Positions 27,324 to 36,709 of a stretch of DNA of 64,000 nucleotides are shown in pieces (the first letter of the stretch is position 1; the number at the start of each line of letters is the position of its first letter). This DNA comes from Neisseria dumasiana (GTDB lineage: Bacteria; Pseudomonadota; Gammaproteobacteria; Burkholderiales; Neisseriaceae): NCBI RefSeq assembly GCF_022870885.1, contig NZ_CP091509.1:1860001-1924000 (forward strand). The letters are read 5' to 3'. The position numbers were made by a program, and so were the translations under genes. The notes under the pieces were generated by a model, which was not told where the DNA came from, did not search any database, and saw only the letters and a program-made list of their open reading frames with translations.

Positions 27324-28055
27324 ATGTTTATTGTAGAAAGAAGCGGAAAAATCAGTTATCCGCCATTTTTTAATGACAATATCCGTATAAATCATGATGA
27401 AAATTCAGCATTCCGAGCAATAGTTGAAATACTTCAAGGCATTGTAAGTAATCGCATTCATGCTTTAGCCGGTTTCTTTGATGATGATACATGGCTACAC
27501 AAGGTAAGCTTATGTGCGTTTGCCATTATTGCCGCGATTCAATCAATACCGAAAGCAATAAATGGAAGAATCAAAACCGTAAAATCAGAAATGCGGATTT
27601 TTAACAAAGGGATTGAGAAAATAAAGCAGGGAATGAAGTTGGCAAAGATACCGATAACGGAGCATCAATTACTAGAGTTTGAGCAAGCGCAGAAAGAGCG
27701 GGAAGAGCATCTTAAGTACATTGAATGCTTGCCCACACATGGCAATTTCGGTAGGGAGCAGATGGCATTAAAACGCATTATCGCGACGGTTTATTACCAT
27801 CTTGGCATTGACTTATCACAAGTGAGAATCGGAATAGTGCAACGCCTTTATGATAATGTTCGAGACATTGCAGACTTGGCAGAATACCCAAGTTATCAAT
27901 TTTTCAACAAATATTTAAAGCGCGGCAATATTGAAGTAAAAAACATCATTGCAACAGTAGACAAAATAAAAAGCCGCCAAAATAACACTCAATTGGCGGC
28001 AGAAAATATAGCAAATTCATCAATGCTTGATAATACAGAAAACAGCGCAGCCTAG
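27324..28055 (+). CDS. Hypothetical element protein with one hydrophobic segment
   Basis: 243 residues, no recognised family. One hydrophobic stretch (LCAFAIIAAIQSIPKAI, near residue 65) may anchor it in the membrane; the rest is polar and helical, with a charged middle (LLEFEQAQKEREEHLKYIEC). ATG 27324 has AGGAG 10 bases upstream. It lies 25 bases after the integrase in the same direction and is followed by a terminator. A cargo role such as superinfection immunity is possible but not shown. Confidence 0.55.
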   Translation: MFIVERSGKISYPPFFNDNIRINHDENSAFRAIVEILQGIVSNRIHALAGFFDDDTWLHKVSLCAFAIIAAIQSIPKAINGRIKTVKSEMRIFNKGIEKIKQGMKLAKIPITEHQLLEFEQAQKEREEHLKYIECLPTHGNFGREQMALKRIIATVYYHLGIDLSQVRIGIVQRLYDNVRDIADLAEYPSYQFFNKYLKRGNIEVKNIIATVDKIKSRQNNTQLAAENIANSSMLDNTENSAA

Positions 28056-28063
28056 GTATCACG

Positions 28064-28089
28064 AAACGCCCCATAATCGGGGCGTTTTT
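28064..28089 (+). terminator. Rho-independent terminator
   Basis: AAACGCCCC/GGGGCGTTT stem (28064-28072 with 28079-28087) and T-run, nine bases after the preceding stop. Confidence 0.85.
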
Positions 28090-28242
28090 ACATGATGTGA
28101 AAATGCGTTTTTTTAACCGTTTTCGCATCACTTAAAAATCTGAAAAATAACTTATTTTCACGCTAACGCACCGCCCCACGAGGGCGGTATATTTTTGCCA
28201 TACTTTTCAACCACACCCAATCGGACAGCAGGAGACTGATTT

Positions 28243-28449
28243 ATGGCAACCATCTTACGACAAAACGAAGTAACCAAACGTCTTGGCATCTCATCAAGCA
28301 CGCTTTGGTATCGTCTCGACCCCAAAAACCGCCGCCACGACCCCGATATGCCCCGCCCGTTTAAGTTGTCCGGCAGCGGTAATGCAATCGGCTGGCTGGA
28401 AAGCGAAATAGACGACTATATCGCCAAACAAGCGGCGAACCGTATTTAA
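28243..28449 (+). CDS. AlpA-family helix-turn-helix regulator / excisionase
   Basis: 68 residues of the AlpA/MerR-like winged-helix group found in P4-like elements, which act as excisionase or activate the integrase. Motifs: LRQNEVTKRLGISSSTLWYR (helix-turn-helix), then MPRPFKLSGSGNAIGWLESE, then IDDYIAKQ. AGGAG lies upstream of the ATG. It heads a group of three closely spaced genes (28243-29452). Confidence 0.85.
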   Translation: MATILRQNEVTKRLGISSSTLWYRLDPKNRRHDPDMPRPFKLSGSGNAIGWLESEIDDYIAKQAANRI

Positions 28450-28460
28450 GGGGGCAAGCG

Positions 28461-28772
28461 ATGAAAAACGAAACCGCCCAAAACGCACAAAGCATTTCAG
28501 ACGGCATCAATCCCCCTAAATCAAGCCGCCATTATGCCCCGTTTGAGCCTGATTCACAATGCGGCGAAATCCTGAACCATATCCGCACCCACGGCAGCAT
28601 CACGAGCTATGAAGCCACGCAGATGGGCATCATGGGCTTTCAGGCGCGTATTTATGACTTGCGCCATGCAGGTTATCCCGTTGTCTGCACCATGCAGCCG
28701 CATATCAATAAACGCGGCAGAACCGTTAAACGCGGTATCTACACGCTGGCAGTAGAGAAAGGGGCGGCATGA
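28461..28772 (+). CDS. Winged-helix (HTH_39-like) small DNA-binding protein
   Basis: 103 residues. The core SQCGEILNHIRTHGSITSYE followed by QARIYDLRHAGYPV matches a winged helix common in phages and satellites. The disordered N-terminus includes an uptake sequence read as SISDGIN. The stop overlaps the next start by 4 bases (ATGA). It is probably a regulator of element genes. Confidence 0.7.
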   Translation: MKNETAQNAQSISDGINPPKSSRHYAPFEPDSQCGEILNHIRTHGSITSYEATQMGIMGFQARIYDLRHAGYPVVCTMQPHINKRGRTVKRGIYTLAVEKGAA

Positions 28773-29452
28773 TGAAACCGATCACACTCGACTATCAAGG
28801 CTTATCCATTCATGCCACCCGCGAAGCATGGTTTAACGCTACCGAAATAGCGGCCATGTTTGATAAGCAACCTAACGAATGGTTACGCCTACCCGATACG
28901 GGGCGGTACATTGAAGCCCTGATGAAACGGGAAGCCGAAAAACAGATTATTTCAAATACGGGAAAATCCCGCATTACAAAAACCGACTTCATCAAGACTA
29001 AACGGGGTAACAACGGCGGCACATGGCTACACCCCAAACTAGCCGTAGCGTTTGCCCGCTGGTGTGATATTGATTTTGCCCTATGGTGTGATGAACAGAT
29101 AGAGAACCTGATTGCAGGCGGTAAAGACTGGCGGACGGCACGGGCGGAAAGCAAACTTGGTTTTCAAGTTATGGCTGAAATCTTGCAGGCGAAACGCCAA
29201 GCAGAGGGCAAAGCCACCAAGCACTATCATTTCAGCAATGAAGCCTTATTGTGCAATGCTGCTTTAACAGGGCAATTCCGCCCCATAGAGCGCGATAAGC
29301 TGAACAAGGCGGCACTTACCATGCTAATACGATTGGAAGCCCGAAATAGCGCATTAATCGGGCAAGGCTTGCCTTATGAAAAACGCAAGGCACAATTGTT
29401 CGCAATGGCTGCACCGCACAGAGACACTTTTTTTCTGAATTTTGCTAATTGA
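28769..29452 (+). CDS. KilA-N domain protein
   Basis: 227 residues. The N-terminal KilA-N domain (about 1-110) shows WFNATEIAAMFDKQPNEWLR, RGNNGGTWLHPKLAVAFARW and FALWCDEQIENLI. KilA-N proteins of phages bind DNA and act as regulators or antirepressors. The C-terminal part (EALLCNAALTGQFRPIERDK) resembles phage antirepressor-type extensions but is not assigned. It overlaps the preceding gene by 4 bases. Confidence 0.85.
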   Translation: MMKPITLDYQGLSIHATREAWFNATEIAAMFDKQPNEWLRLPDTGRYIEALMKREAEKQIISNTGKSRITKTDFIKTKRGNNGGTWLHPKLAVAFARWCDIDFALWCDEQIENLIAGGKDWRTARAESKLGFQVMAEILQAKRQAEGKATKHYHFSNEALLCNAALTGQFRPIERDKLNKAALTMLIRLEARNSALIGQGLPYEKRKAQLFAMAAPHRDTFFLNFAN

Positions 29453-29490
29453 GATTTTCCCACATCACATCACTTTTAAAGGTTTGAACT

Positions 29491-31809
29491 ATGGCAACAG
29501 TAATTGACACCCTATTTCTTGAGCTTGGCATTGATGCGTCTAAGTTTTCAGGCGAAGCGGCTAAAGCTGAAAAACAGCATGAGAAGCTGGAACAGGCCAT
29601 AGCCAAGACCGAAGATGCCGAAAAGAACGCCACGAAAGCGGCCAATGAAAACGCCGTAGCCCGCAAGAAGAACGCAGCCGAGCAGAAAAAGGCTGACGAA
29701 CAATTACAGCAGCTTGGCAAGGATATTGCCGTTGTTGCCCGCGGGTTTATGGCGTTTACCGGAATGCTTTTAGGCGCAAGCGGATTATCCAAGCTGGCGG
29801 CAGATGCAGCAAAGGCCAATGTAGAGCTGGATAACACCGCCAAAAACCTGAATATGAGCCGTAAAGAGCTATCCGCATGGAAAGGCGCGGCGGATATGGC
29901 AGGCGGCAGCGCGGACGGCATGGCCGGTTATATGCAGACGCTTTCAGGCGACATCATGAATTTAGTCATGATGGGCGATGCTTCGGTACTCCCCTACTTC
30001 AATGCGCTTGGCGTGTCGTTACTGGACAGCAGCGGCAAAGCCCGTGCGCTTGATGATGTGATGCTTGACCTTGCCGACCGCATGAGCGGCATGGACAGGC
30101 AGCAGGCATACAGCCTTGCCCGCCAAATGGGTATGGACGACGGCACGGCCAACGCATTGATGCGCGGACGGCAGGAAATGGAAAGAATGCTTGCTATCCA
30201 GCGGGATATGTACAAATCCAATGAGGCAGACATTGAAAACTCTCGTAAGTTAACAGAAGCCCGCGCCGTGCTGAATGCCCAATGGGAAAGCCTGAAATTA
30301 ATGATCGGCAATGCCCTGATTCCCGTTGTAACCTACCTGACGGAGAAAGTGAGCGCGTTTGTTGATTATCTTGTGAAAAACGAGCATCTGACTAAAGGCG
30401 TGTTTCTTGGTATCGCAACGGCAATCAGTATTTTCCTAATTCCGATGCTTGTCGCCGGTACTGCCGCTGTATTGGCCTTTATCGCCCCATTTACCCCGCT
30501 GATTGCTGCTGTAACCGCATTAGGCGCGGCGTTCGGCCTGTTATACGATGATTACAAGACGTGGGCGAAAGGTGGGAAATCCCTGTTCGATTGGGGTAAA
30601 TTCACACAGTACATCAATACTACGGAGCTTTCGACAGAGAATCTTGGGAAGGCGTTTACCTACCTTTTAACCGGCTATACCGATTGGAGTACCGCAGCAA
30701 ACAGCCTGCTGGATTGGCTGAAGCTGAAAGGGTTTATCGACGCTAACGGCGTATCGGTCAATTCATTGATTACCGGCTTTAAAAACCTTGCGGCTGAGAT
30801 AGCAGACGGCCTGATGCCCTACTTACAAGATATTGTTGATATTTTCATGAAGCTGAAAGATGGCGACTTGTCGGGAGCGGGCGCGGCGTTGGAAGTGGCA
30901 GTAAAGCGCAGGTGGGAATTAGCCAAGAATATAGGCGGCGCGTTGTGGGACAGAGTGGCCGGAACTGCCGATATTGCCACAGGCCATGAAGTCGGAACGC
31001 TTGGCAATTCGATGCCATCAAGAGAGCAGTATGGTAAAGGCATCAATCTTTCCGGCGGTGTCATGAAGCTGACCCAGCGTGATATAGACGATATTTTGCG
31101 GGTTACTGCAACAGAAACGGTAGGCTCTTTGCAGGGCAAGGCATTTACAGACCAAGTAGGCGGTATCGTTGACACGGTGTTAAACAGAGGTTCGATGCAC
31201 AAAGGCGGCATTCGCGGCGCAATTAACCAGCGGTGGGCATTCAGCGATATTAATACACCGAGAAAAACAGCTTACGGAGCGGTTGAAAACGTGCCGTGGA
31301 GCAGAGTTACGCCGAAATTGCGGGCAGCCGTAATGGAGCATCTGCAAGCGCGGGCAAACGGCAAAGCATCTACCGTTGACGGCAACACCCATTACGCCAA
31401 TCCGTATTATCTGCATGAAGCATCTGCATCAACTAAGAAATGGGTTAGAGAAGCACACGATCAGGCTAAACGAACAGGACAGATTTACGGCGCAGGCAAA
31501 GCAATACATGTTCACGGAACGCCAACGGGCGAACGTAGAGCGCCTAAATTTTCCATTAGATTGCCAAGTTCGCTTGCCAGCCAGCCCATAGGCGGAGCGG
31601 CGGCGGCCAACATTTCCACTAACACGCGCCGTATTGAAGCGCAGAAACAGGCGGCACAATCGGCAGGCCAAACGGTAAACAAGCATACTCAAGTTTCCGT
31701 GAATAACGTAACCATTCAGACGACCGTAAGTAACATGAGCGGTACCGGGTCGGACTTTGGTAATGCGTTGGCGCAACAATTAGACCAGCTTAACTATGGC
31801 ATGTCGTAA
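29491..31809 (+). CDS. Phage tail tape-measure protein with SleB-like hydrolase domain
   Basis: 772 residues. The N-terminus has a coiled coil (about 15-80, rich in Lys, Glu and Ala). The tape-measure signature follows (KNLNMSRKELSAWKGAADMA, MSGMDRQQAYSLARQMGMDD), then a hydrophobic stretch (about 303-355, ISIFLIPMLVAGTAAVLAFI). Residues about 525-660 resemble a SleB/Hydrolase_2 cell-wall hydrolase: IDDILRVTATETVGSLQGKA with the likely catalytic Glu, VGGIVDTVLNRGSM, HYANPYYLHEASAS. Tape measures set tail length and enter the target envelope. It is intact, but no other tail gene exists in the element, which is unusual and suggests use with a helper phage's tail. Confidence 0.85.
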   Translation: MATVIDTLFLELGIDASKFSGEAAKAEKQHEKLEQAIAKTEDAEKNATKAANENAVARKKNAAEQKKADEQLQQLGKDIAVVARGFMAFTGMLLGASGLSKLAADAAKANVELDNTAKNLNMSRKELSAWKGAADMAGGSADGMAGYMQTLSGDIMNLVMMGDASVLPYFNALGVSLLDSSGKARALDDVMLDLADRMSGMDRQQAYSLARQMGMDDGTANALMRGRQEMERMLAIQRDMYKSNEADIENSRKLTEARAVLNAQWESLKLMIGNALIPVVTYLTEKVSAFVDYLVKNEHLTKGVFLGIATAISIFLIPMLVAGTAAVLAFIAPFTPLIAAVTALGAAFGLLYDDYKTWAKGGKSLFDWGKFTQYINTTELSTENLGKAFTYLLTGYTDWSTAANSLLDWLKLKGFIDANGVSVNSLITGFKNLAAEIADGLMPYLQDIVDIFMKLKDGDLSGAGAALEVAVKRRWELAKNIGGALWDRVAGTADIATGHEVGTLGNSMPSREQYGKGINLSGGVMKLTQRDIDDILRVTATETVGSLQGKAFTDQVGGIVDTVLNRGSMHKGGIRGAINQRWAFSDINTPRKTAYGAVENVPWSRVTPKLRAAVMEHLQARANGKASTVDGNTHYANPYYLHEASASTKKWVREAHDQAKRTGQIYGAGKAIHVHGTPTGERRAPKFSIRLPSSLASQPIGGAAAANISTNTRRIEAQKQAAQSAGQTVNKHTQVSVNNVTIQTTVSNMSGTGSDFGNALAQQLDQLNYGMS

Positions 31810-31881
31810 GTTGTAATTGAACAGCGCGGCCACGCCGCACAGAGCCGCTTTTCAGACGGCCTTAACCGCAGGAGTAATGCA

Positions 31882-32277
31882 ATGATAAAGAACAAACCCA
31901 AAGTACAAGAACGCATTTGCGACATGCTGGCACAGGGTAAAAGCATGGTTGCCATTTGCGGCCTTGAAGATATGCCCGCCCAATCGACTGTTTATAAATG
32001 GCTGGCAGAAAGTGAAGAATTTTCGGAGAGATACGCGCGTGCGCGCGAGATGCAGGCCGATTTATACGCGGATCAGATTATTCGGATAGCCGACGATTGC
32101 GAGCCGGAAGCGGCGGCAGTTGCAAAAGCCAAAGCACAGATAGACGCGCGTAAATGGCTGGCTGCACGGCTTGCACCAAAGAAATACGGCGACCGATTGG
32201 ACGTAAGCGCAAGAGCAACGGTACGGGTAGAAACGCGCAGCCTTGCCGACATTTTCACAGACGGCCAAAGCGTATAA
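31882..32277 (+). CDS. Terminase small subunit-like protein
   Basis: 131 residues. An N-terminal helix-turn-helix (QERICDMLAQGKSMVAICGL, then STVYKWLAE) and the helical segment FSERYARAREMQADLYADQI with DARKWLAARLAPKKYGDRLD are typical of small-terminase-like DNA-recognition proteins. No large terminase is in the element. Satellites of the PICI type use their own small subunit to redirect helper packaging; the same use is inferred here. It follows the tape-measure gene by 72 bases, with an uptake sequence between. Confidence 0.8.
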   Translation: MIKNKPKVQERICDMLAQGKSMVAICGLEDMPAQSTVYKWLAESEEFSERYARAREMQADLYADQIIRIADDCEPEAAAVAKAKAQIDARKWLAARLAPKKYGDRLDVSARATVRVETRSLADIFTDGQSV

Positions 32278-32416
32278 ACGCCTTTGTTTGCTGGTGTTTT
32301 GCATGGCGGGGAAGCAACAATCAGCCCCTTTTGCACAACACCGGCCAAACAAAACCATTGACAGCTTGAGCATTGAGAATTAAATTACAAATTCTCTCTC
32401 AAAAAAACTTATGCCC

Positions 32417-32443
32417 CAATCAGCAGGGTAAACGCTGATTTTT
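32417..32443 (+). terminator. Probable Rho-independent terminator
   Basis: AATCAGC/GCTGATT stem (32417-32423 with 32433-32439) and a T-run. The stretch 32278-32500 around it holds no gene I can support. Confidence 0.65.
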
Positions 32444-32500
32444 TCACGCCAAAATTTCACATTGAGCGGCCATTTTTCAGACGGCCTATCAAGTCAAGTT

Positions 32501-32683
32501 ATGGCGGTGTCGGTAAGCAGTAATGCCCCGGCTGGTGTCATAAGTACCAGAGAGAGCGCCGCCCCCCTAATGGGTTTCTCAAACTCTCAAAAACTTATGG
32601 AGCATTTCAAATGCAAAACATTCAAACCGCGCAGCAGGCGCAAAATCCCCAACAGCAAACTATCGCCGTTTCCCGCGAACTGA
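32501..32683 (+). CDS. Possible small basic protein overlapping the next gene
   Basis: 60 residues starting MAVSVSSNAPAGVI and ending in a basic tail (KTFKPRSRRKIPN). It overlaps the following gene's start by about 70 bases. It has no clear ribosome-binding site. Short genes of this look occur before primase genes in P4-like elements, but I cannot tie it to a family, so it may be chance. Confidence 0.3.
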   Translation: MAVSVSSNAPAGVISTRESAAPLMGFSNSQKLMEHFKCKTFKPRSRRKIPNSKLSPFPAN

Positions 32684-32910
32684 TATGCAATAGTGCCGAT
32701 TCATTGTGGGCTTTATATCGCATTTCAGAAGCAGCCGAAACAATCGCCCTAACCATCAAAGAGCTTTCACAAGGCAATACCCTAATTGCGGCACAAGCCG
32801 ATTTACTGCTTCAGATCAACGAAGAAATCCAAGCACATCACAGCCCACAATCATACAGCTATGAGCTTTGGGAGCTTGTAGAAGAAGCAGACGCGGCAAC
32901 AAGTAAATAA
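32611..32910 (+). CDS. Small hypothetical protein, helical
   Basis: 99 residues, Gln-rich N-terminus (MQNIQTAQQAQNPQQQ), then a helical region (LWALYRISEAAETIALTIKE, AADLLLQINEEIQAH) and an acidic C-terminus. GGAG lies 8 bases upstream of the ATG. No family is recognised. It stands 110 bases before the primase gene and may belong to its transcript. Confidence 0.6.
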   Translation: MQNIQTAQQAQNPQQQTIAVSRELICNSADSLWALYRISEAAETIALTIKELSQGNTLIAAQADLLLQINEEIQAHHSPQSYSYELWELVEEADAATSK

Positions 32911-33019
32911 CCCCCTTTTGTTATTCCCCCAGCTTTGCCCCGCGCGGGCAAGGCGGGGTAAGTGCAACTTTTTTTCAGGCGGGTATCGAGATAAGGCCGT
33001 CTGAAACGGAGCAGACATC

Positions 33020-34135
33020 ATGAATAACCGCCGTTACGACCTATCCGACCTGAAAGCCGCAGCACATGGCCGCTGGCCTGAAATCCATGCCGCGCTAGGC
33101 ATTCCCCGTGAATACCTTAACCCCCGTAAACATTGCCCCTGTCCCTATTGCGGCGGCAAAGACCGTTACCGCTACACCGATTATCAAGGCACGGGCGCAT
33201 TTATCTGCAACCAATGCACCCCCGACGGCGGCAGCGGTTTTGACTTGCTTATGCTGGTGTTTGGCTACGACTTTGCCACCGCCGCCAACGAAACCGCCGC
33301 TTTATTGGGTTTTTCAGACGGCCAAGCAGGGCAACACCAGCCCCGCGCCCCGTTACCGCCTGCCAAGCCTGCCGCCCAGCCGAAAGACAAACAGGCCGCC
33401 TTGCTGAATCTATGGCACGAAGCGCAGCCCATCAACAGCCAGGCCCCCGCAGGGCAATATCTGCAAGGGCGGGGCATACCTGATACCACTTTTCAGACGG
33501 CCTTAAATATCCGTTATCACGCAGCCTTACCCCTATGGGCAACCGACACCGACGGCCAAACGGCCAAGCCGCTGTTAATCGGCCATTTCCCCGCCATGCT
33601 GGCCGCCGTAACTACTGCCGACGGCCAATTACAGGGCTTGCATAAAACCTATCTTGATGCGGTTTATACCAAGCCATACGGCGAAAACGGCAACCATATC
33701 CCCGCCTTTACCAAACTGAATATCCACCACCCGCAGACAGGCGAGCCGTTGCCCGCCAAAAAGATGCAATCCCGCTTCCCCGATGCCCTGAAAGGCGCGG
33801 CAGTACACCTTTTCCAACCCGACGCACAAGGCCGCCTGATTGTGGCCGAGGGCATAGAAACCGCCTTTGCCGCCCGCGCCCTTTTCGGCCTGCCAGCCGT
33901 TGCCGCCTTATCCGCTTACGGCATGGCTTCGTTTATATGGCCATCTGAAACGCAGGAATTGTTTATTTGCGCCGACAACGACGACAACCGCACGGGCATG
34001 AAAGCCGCCCACAGCTTGGCAGTAAGAGCCATCAAGGCAGGCATCAAGGCACGGATATGGCAACCGGAAACGGCAGGCTTTGACGCTTTAGACGAACTGA
34101 ACCGCCGCCAAGACGAACAGATCGCACCGCCGTAA
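33020..34135 (+). CDS. P4-like primase with zinc finger and Toprim domain
   Basis: 371 residues. The N-terminal zinc-ribbon (HCPCPYCGGKDRYRYTD, then FICNQC) resembles the phage P4 alpha primase. A linker carries uptake sequences in frame (FSDGQAG, TTFQTALN). The Toprim catalytic motifs follow: LIVAEGIETAFAARALFG with the catalytic Glu and LFICADNDDNRTGMKAAH with the Asp pair. It makes RNA primers for element replication. It lacks a helicase domain, which is encoded next as a separate DUF927 gene. Confidence 0.88.
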   Translation: MNNRRYDLSDLKAAAHGRWPEIHAALGIPREYLNPRKHCPCPYCGGKDRYRYTDYQGTGAFICNQCTPDGGSGFDLLMLVFGYDFATAANETAALLGFSDGQAGQHQPRAPLPPAKPAAQPKDKQAALLNLWHEAQPINSQAPAGQYLQGRGIPDTTFQTALNIRYHAALPLWATDTDGQTAKPLLIGHFPAMLAAVTTADGQLQGLHKTYLDAVYTKPYGENGNHIPAFTKLNIHHPQTGEPLPAKKMQSRFPDALKGAAVHLFQPDAQGRLIVAEGIETAFAARALFGLPAVAALSAYGMASFIWPSETQELFICADNDDNRTGMKAAHSLAVRAIKAGIKARIWQPETAGFDALDELNRRQDEQIAPP

Positions 34136-34310
34136 ACCGCCGTATTTGCGTTTTCAGCCCGTTTCCCTTTCAGACGGCCTTACACCCTTACCTAAGCGGA
34201 TAACGCCCCAAACAGCGCAGATTTACCCGCCTGCCGTCTGAAATACACCAGCAAACAAAAAGGGCAGCCGATACAGGCCGCCCGAAACAGGAAAAATCAG
34301 GAATACCATC

Positions 34311-36090
34311 ATGAAAAACGAAACCATACACGACAACACCGCCGACACCGGCCCCGAAACCATTCAGGCCGCCGCCCTTGCAGAGTTTGAACAAGCAGAA
34401 TTGCGCCCGTATTTCCAATGCACCCAAAACGGCGTTTTCTACATTGCCGTAGAAACCGACAAGCACGGCGAAGTTCACGAAAAGCCCCCGCTGAAACTGG
34501 CCGACCCAATCGAGCTTATCGGGCGCGGCACCGACGAAACGGGCAGCCATTACCGCATTATCCGCTGGCGCGATGCCGTAACCCGCAAAGCCCGCATAGA
34601 AGCCCTGCCGATGGCTGAAATCGGCAACAACTGGCAACGCCTGCAATCACACGGCATTACAGTCATGGCAAGCCGCAGAAAACGCGAATTACTGGCCGAT
34701 TATCTGCAAACCGACGGCAGCAACGAACGCTACACCGTAACCAACCGCGCGGGCTGGTGTGCCGACAATACAGCCTATATCCTGCCCAACGGCGAAGCCA
34801 TAACCGCCAAAAAACAGCCCGCCAAAGTGATTTACAACGGCGACAAATCACAGGCCGACAGCTACACCGAAAGCGGCAGCCTTGAAGACTGGCAGCAAGG
34901 CATAGCCCGCTATATGGCAGGCAACAGCCGCTTATGCTTGGCAATCGGCACAGCCCTAGCCGCCCCGCTTGCCCGCCTGTTGAATATCGAAGCAGGAGGA
35001 TTCCACCTTTTCGGCGATTCACGCGACGGCAAATCAACCGCCGCCAAAGCCGCATTATCCGTATGGGGCAACCCTGAAACGCTTATGCTGACATGGACAG
35101 GCACAGGCTTAGGCTTTACCAACACCGCCGCCGCCCGCAATGACGGCTTACTGGTATTGGACGAAATCGGCCAAGCCAACGCTAAAGCCGTAGCCCAAAC
35201 CGCCTATTCCGTGATTAACGGCGTTTCCAAAGTACAGGGAGCAAAAGACGGCGGCAACCGAGAATTAAGCCGCTGGCGGATTTTCATGCTTTCCACAGGC
35301 GAAAAGCCCCTAAACAGCTTTCTGAAAACGGCAGGTGTAGAATGGAACGCAGGCCAAGCCGCCCGCCTGCCCGATATTCCCAGCGACGCAGGCAAAGGCT
35401 TAGGCATTTTTGACACCCTGCACGGCCACGAAAAAGGCGCAGCCTTGAGTGAAGCCATTACCGATCATGCCGCCCAATACCACGGCACCGCAGGCCGCGC
35501 CCTTATCCGCCTGCTATTGGAAGACCCTAAAGCCATCAACGAAGCCCGCGCCATAATGGCTAGCTTTATGGCCATGTTGCCCGATACCGACGGCCAAAGC
35601 CGTACCGTTGCCTTACGCTTTGCCATAACCGCCGCCGCTTTGGAACTGGCCGCCAAGCCACGGCATTACAGGCTTAGGCGTAGGGGTAGGCATGACAGGC
35701 ATCAAGCAATGTTTCGACGCATGGCACAGCCGCACAGGCACAGGCAAATATGAAGGCAACCAAATTATCAAACAGGCCATAGACTTTATGCAGCTTTACG
35801 CGGAATCCCCGCGCTTCACAGGCTGGAACAGCGAATTTACCAACCACGACCACGCAGGCTACCGGAAACGGGCAGAGCAGCCATGTAACGATGAATTTTG
35901 GATCATTCCCGCCGTGTTTGAGAGTGAAATCTCGAAAGGCTTTGAGCCGAGCAAGGCTTGTAATGTGCTTCACGCTATCCAATGGTTGAAACGCAATGAA
36001 ACGGCAGGCCGCTGGAAGTTTCAACGCAGCGGCGGCGGACGTTTTTATGTGCTGGTAGGCATAGAGCCGCCAAACCAAGAAGAACAATAG
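34311..36090 (+). pseudogene. DUF927-family helicase, broken by a one-base frameshift
   Basis: Replicative ATPase of P4-like elements. The first frame (34311-35753) carries EQAELRPYFQCTQNGVFYIA, NRAGWCADNTAYILPNGEAI, Walker A FHLFGDSRDGKSTAAKAAL and Walker B GLLVLDEIGQANAKA. Near 35655-35662 the frame slips: GCCAAGCCACGGC has one extra C compared with what the family needs. The +1 frame then reads HGITGLGVGVGMTGIKQCFD and AWHSRTGTGKYEGNQI to 36090, which is the normal C-terminal part. If the read is right, the native protein ends in a false basic tail and lacks about 145 residues. A sequencing error is the alternative. There is no slippery heptamer to suggest programmed shifting. Confidence 0.8.
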
Positions 36091-36129
36091 GCCGTCTGAA
36101 AACAGTTTGAGACATTGGCATTTACTAGC

Positions 36130-36159
36130 AACACCAGCCCGGGCCGCTGGTGTTTTTTT
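36130..36159. terminator. Terminator, first of two near-identical copies
   Basis: AACACCAGC/GCTGGTGTT stem (36130-36138 with 36146-36154) and T-run, followed by TATGGCCGTCTGA. The same block recurs at 37428-37456. Confidence 0.85.
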
Positions 36160-36341
36160 ATGGCCGTCTGAGAAACCGCCTGCCACCTTTCAGACGGCCC
36201 ACCCCAACACAAAGCATTACGTTTCAGGCAAACCCAACCCCTAGCCATGCGCCTATTATTTCCCACAAGGAAATTATTGCTGCTAAAAAATGCTGATTGT
36301 TTCATGAAAAATTTTTCGCTATACGGAATAACCAAAAATTA

Positions 36342-36596
36342 GCGGTTATAGCGGTTATTACAATTAAAAATAGCCTGAAAGGCTTTATTTATAAGCGTTT
36401 CAAGAATAACCACTTACATAAATTAACGCGGTTATGAGTGGTTATTAGTGGTTATTTCCTTATATTCATAGGCTTATAGTGTTAAGAAGTAAGAAATAAC
36501 CGCAGTTAACCGCTCTATTTTCATGCAGTGGTTATGATTTAGCCTTGTAATATCAATATGTTAAGACATTTATAACCGCATAACCACTATAACCGC
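36342..36596. repeat. Iteron field GYGGTTAT, candidate replication origin
   Basis: In 255 AT-rich bases I count twelve copies of G(C/T)GGTTAT: plus strand at 36342, 36351, 36428, 36438, 36448, 36528; minus strand at 36406, 36496, 36506 (one mismatch), 36572, 36580, 36589. Spacing is often 9-10 bases. It follows the primase and helicase genes and lies in a gene-free stretch (36091-36709). This is the form of a primase- or initiator-binding origin of a P4-like element. Confidence 0.75.
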
Positions 36597-36709
36597 TATG
36601 TTTTGCATATATAGCAATGTTTTTTTAGGGCGTTTAATAAGTAAAAAATTGCCACTATTGATAATAAATCTTATAATATAAGAGAAATTTAAGAAAACAT
36701 AAGCTAATC

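Noticed and set aside
35640..35700. Programmed frameshift in the DUF927 gene
   Set aside because: No slippery heptamer, pseudoknot or internal ribosome-binding site at the site; a mutation or read error is simpler.
36342..36596. CRISPR array
   Set aside because: Repeats are 8 bases, occur on both strands and have no constant spacers; iterons fit better. No cas genes are near.
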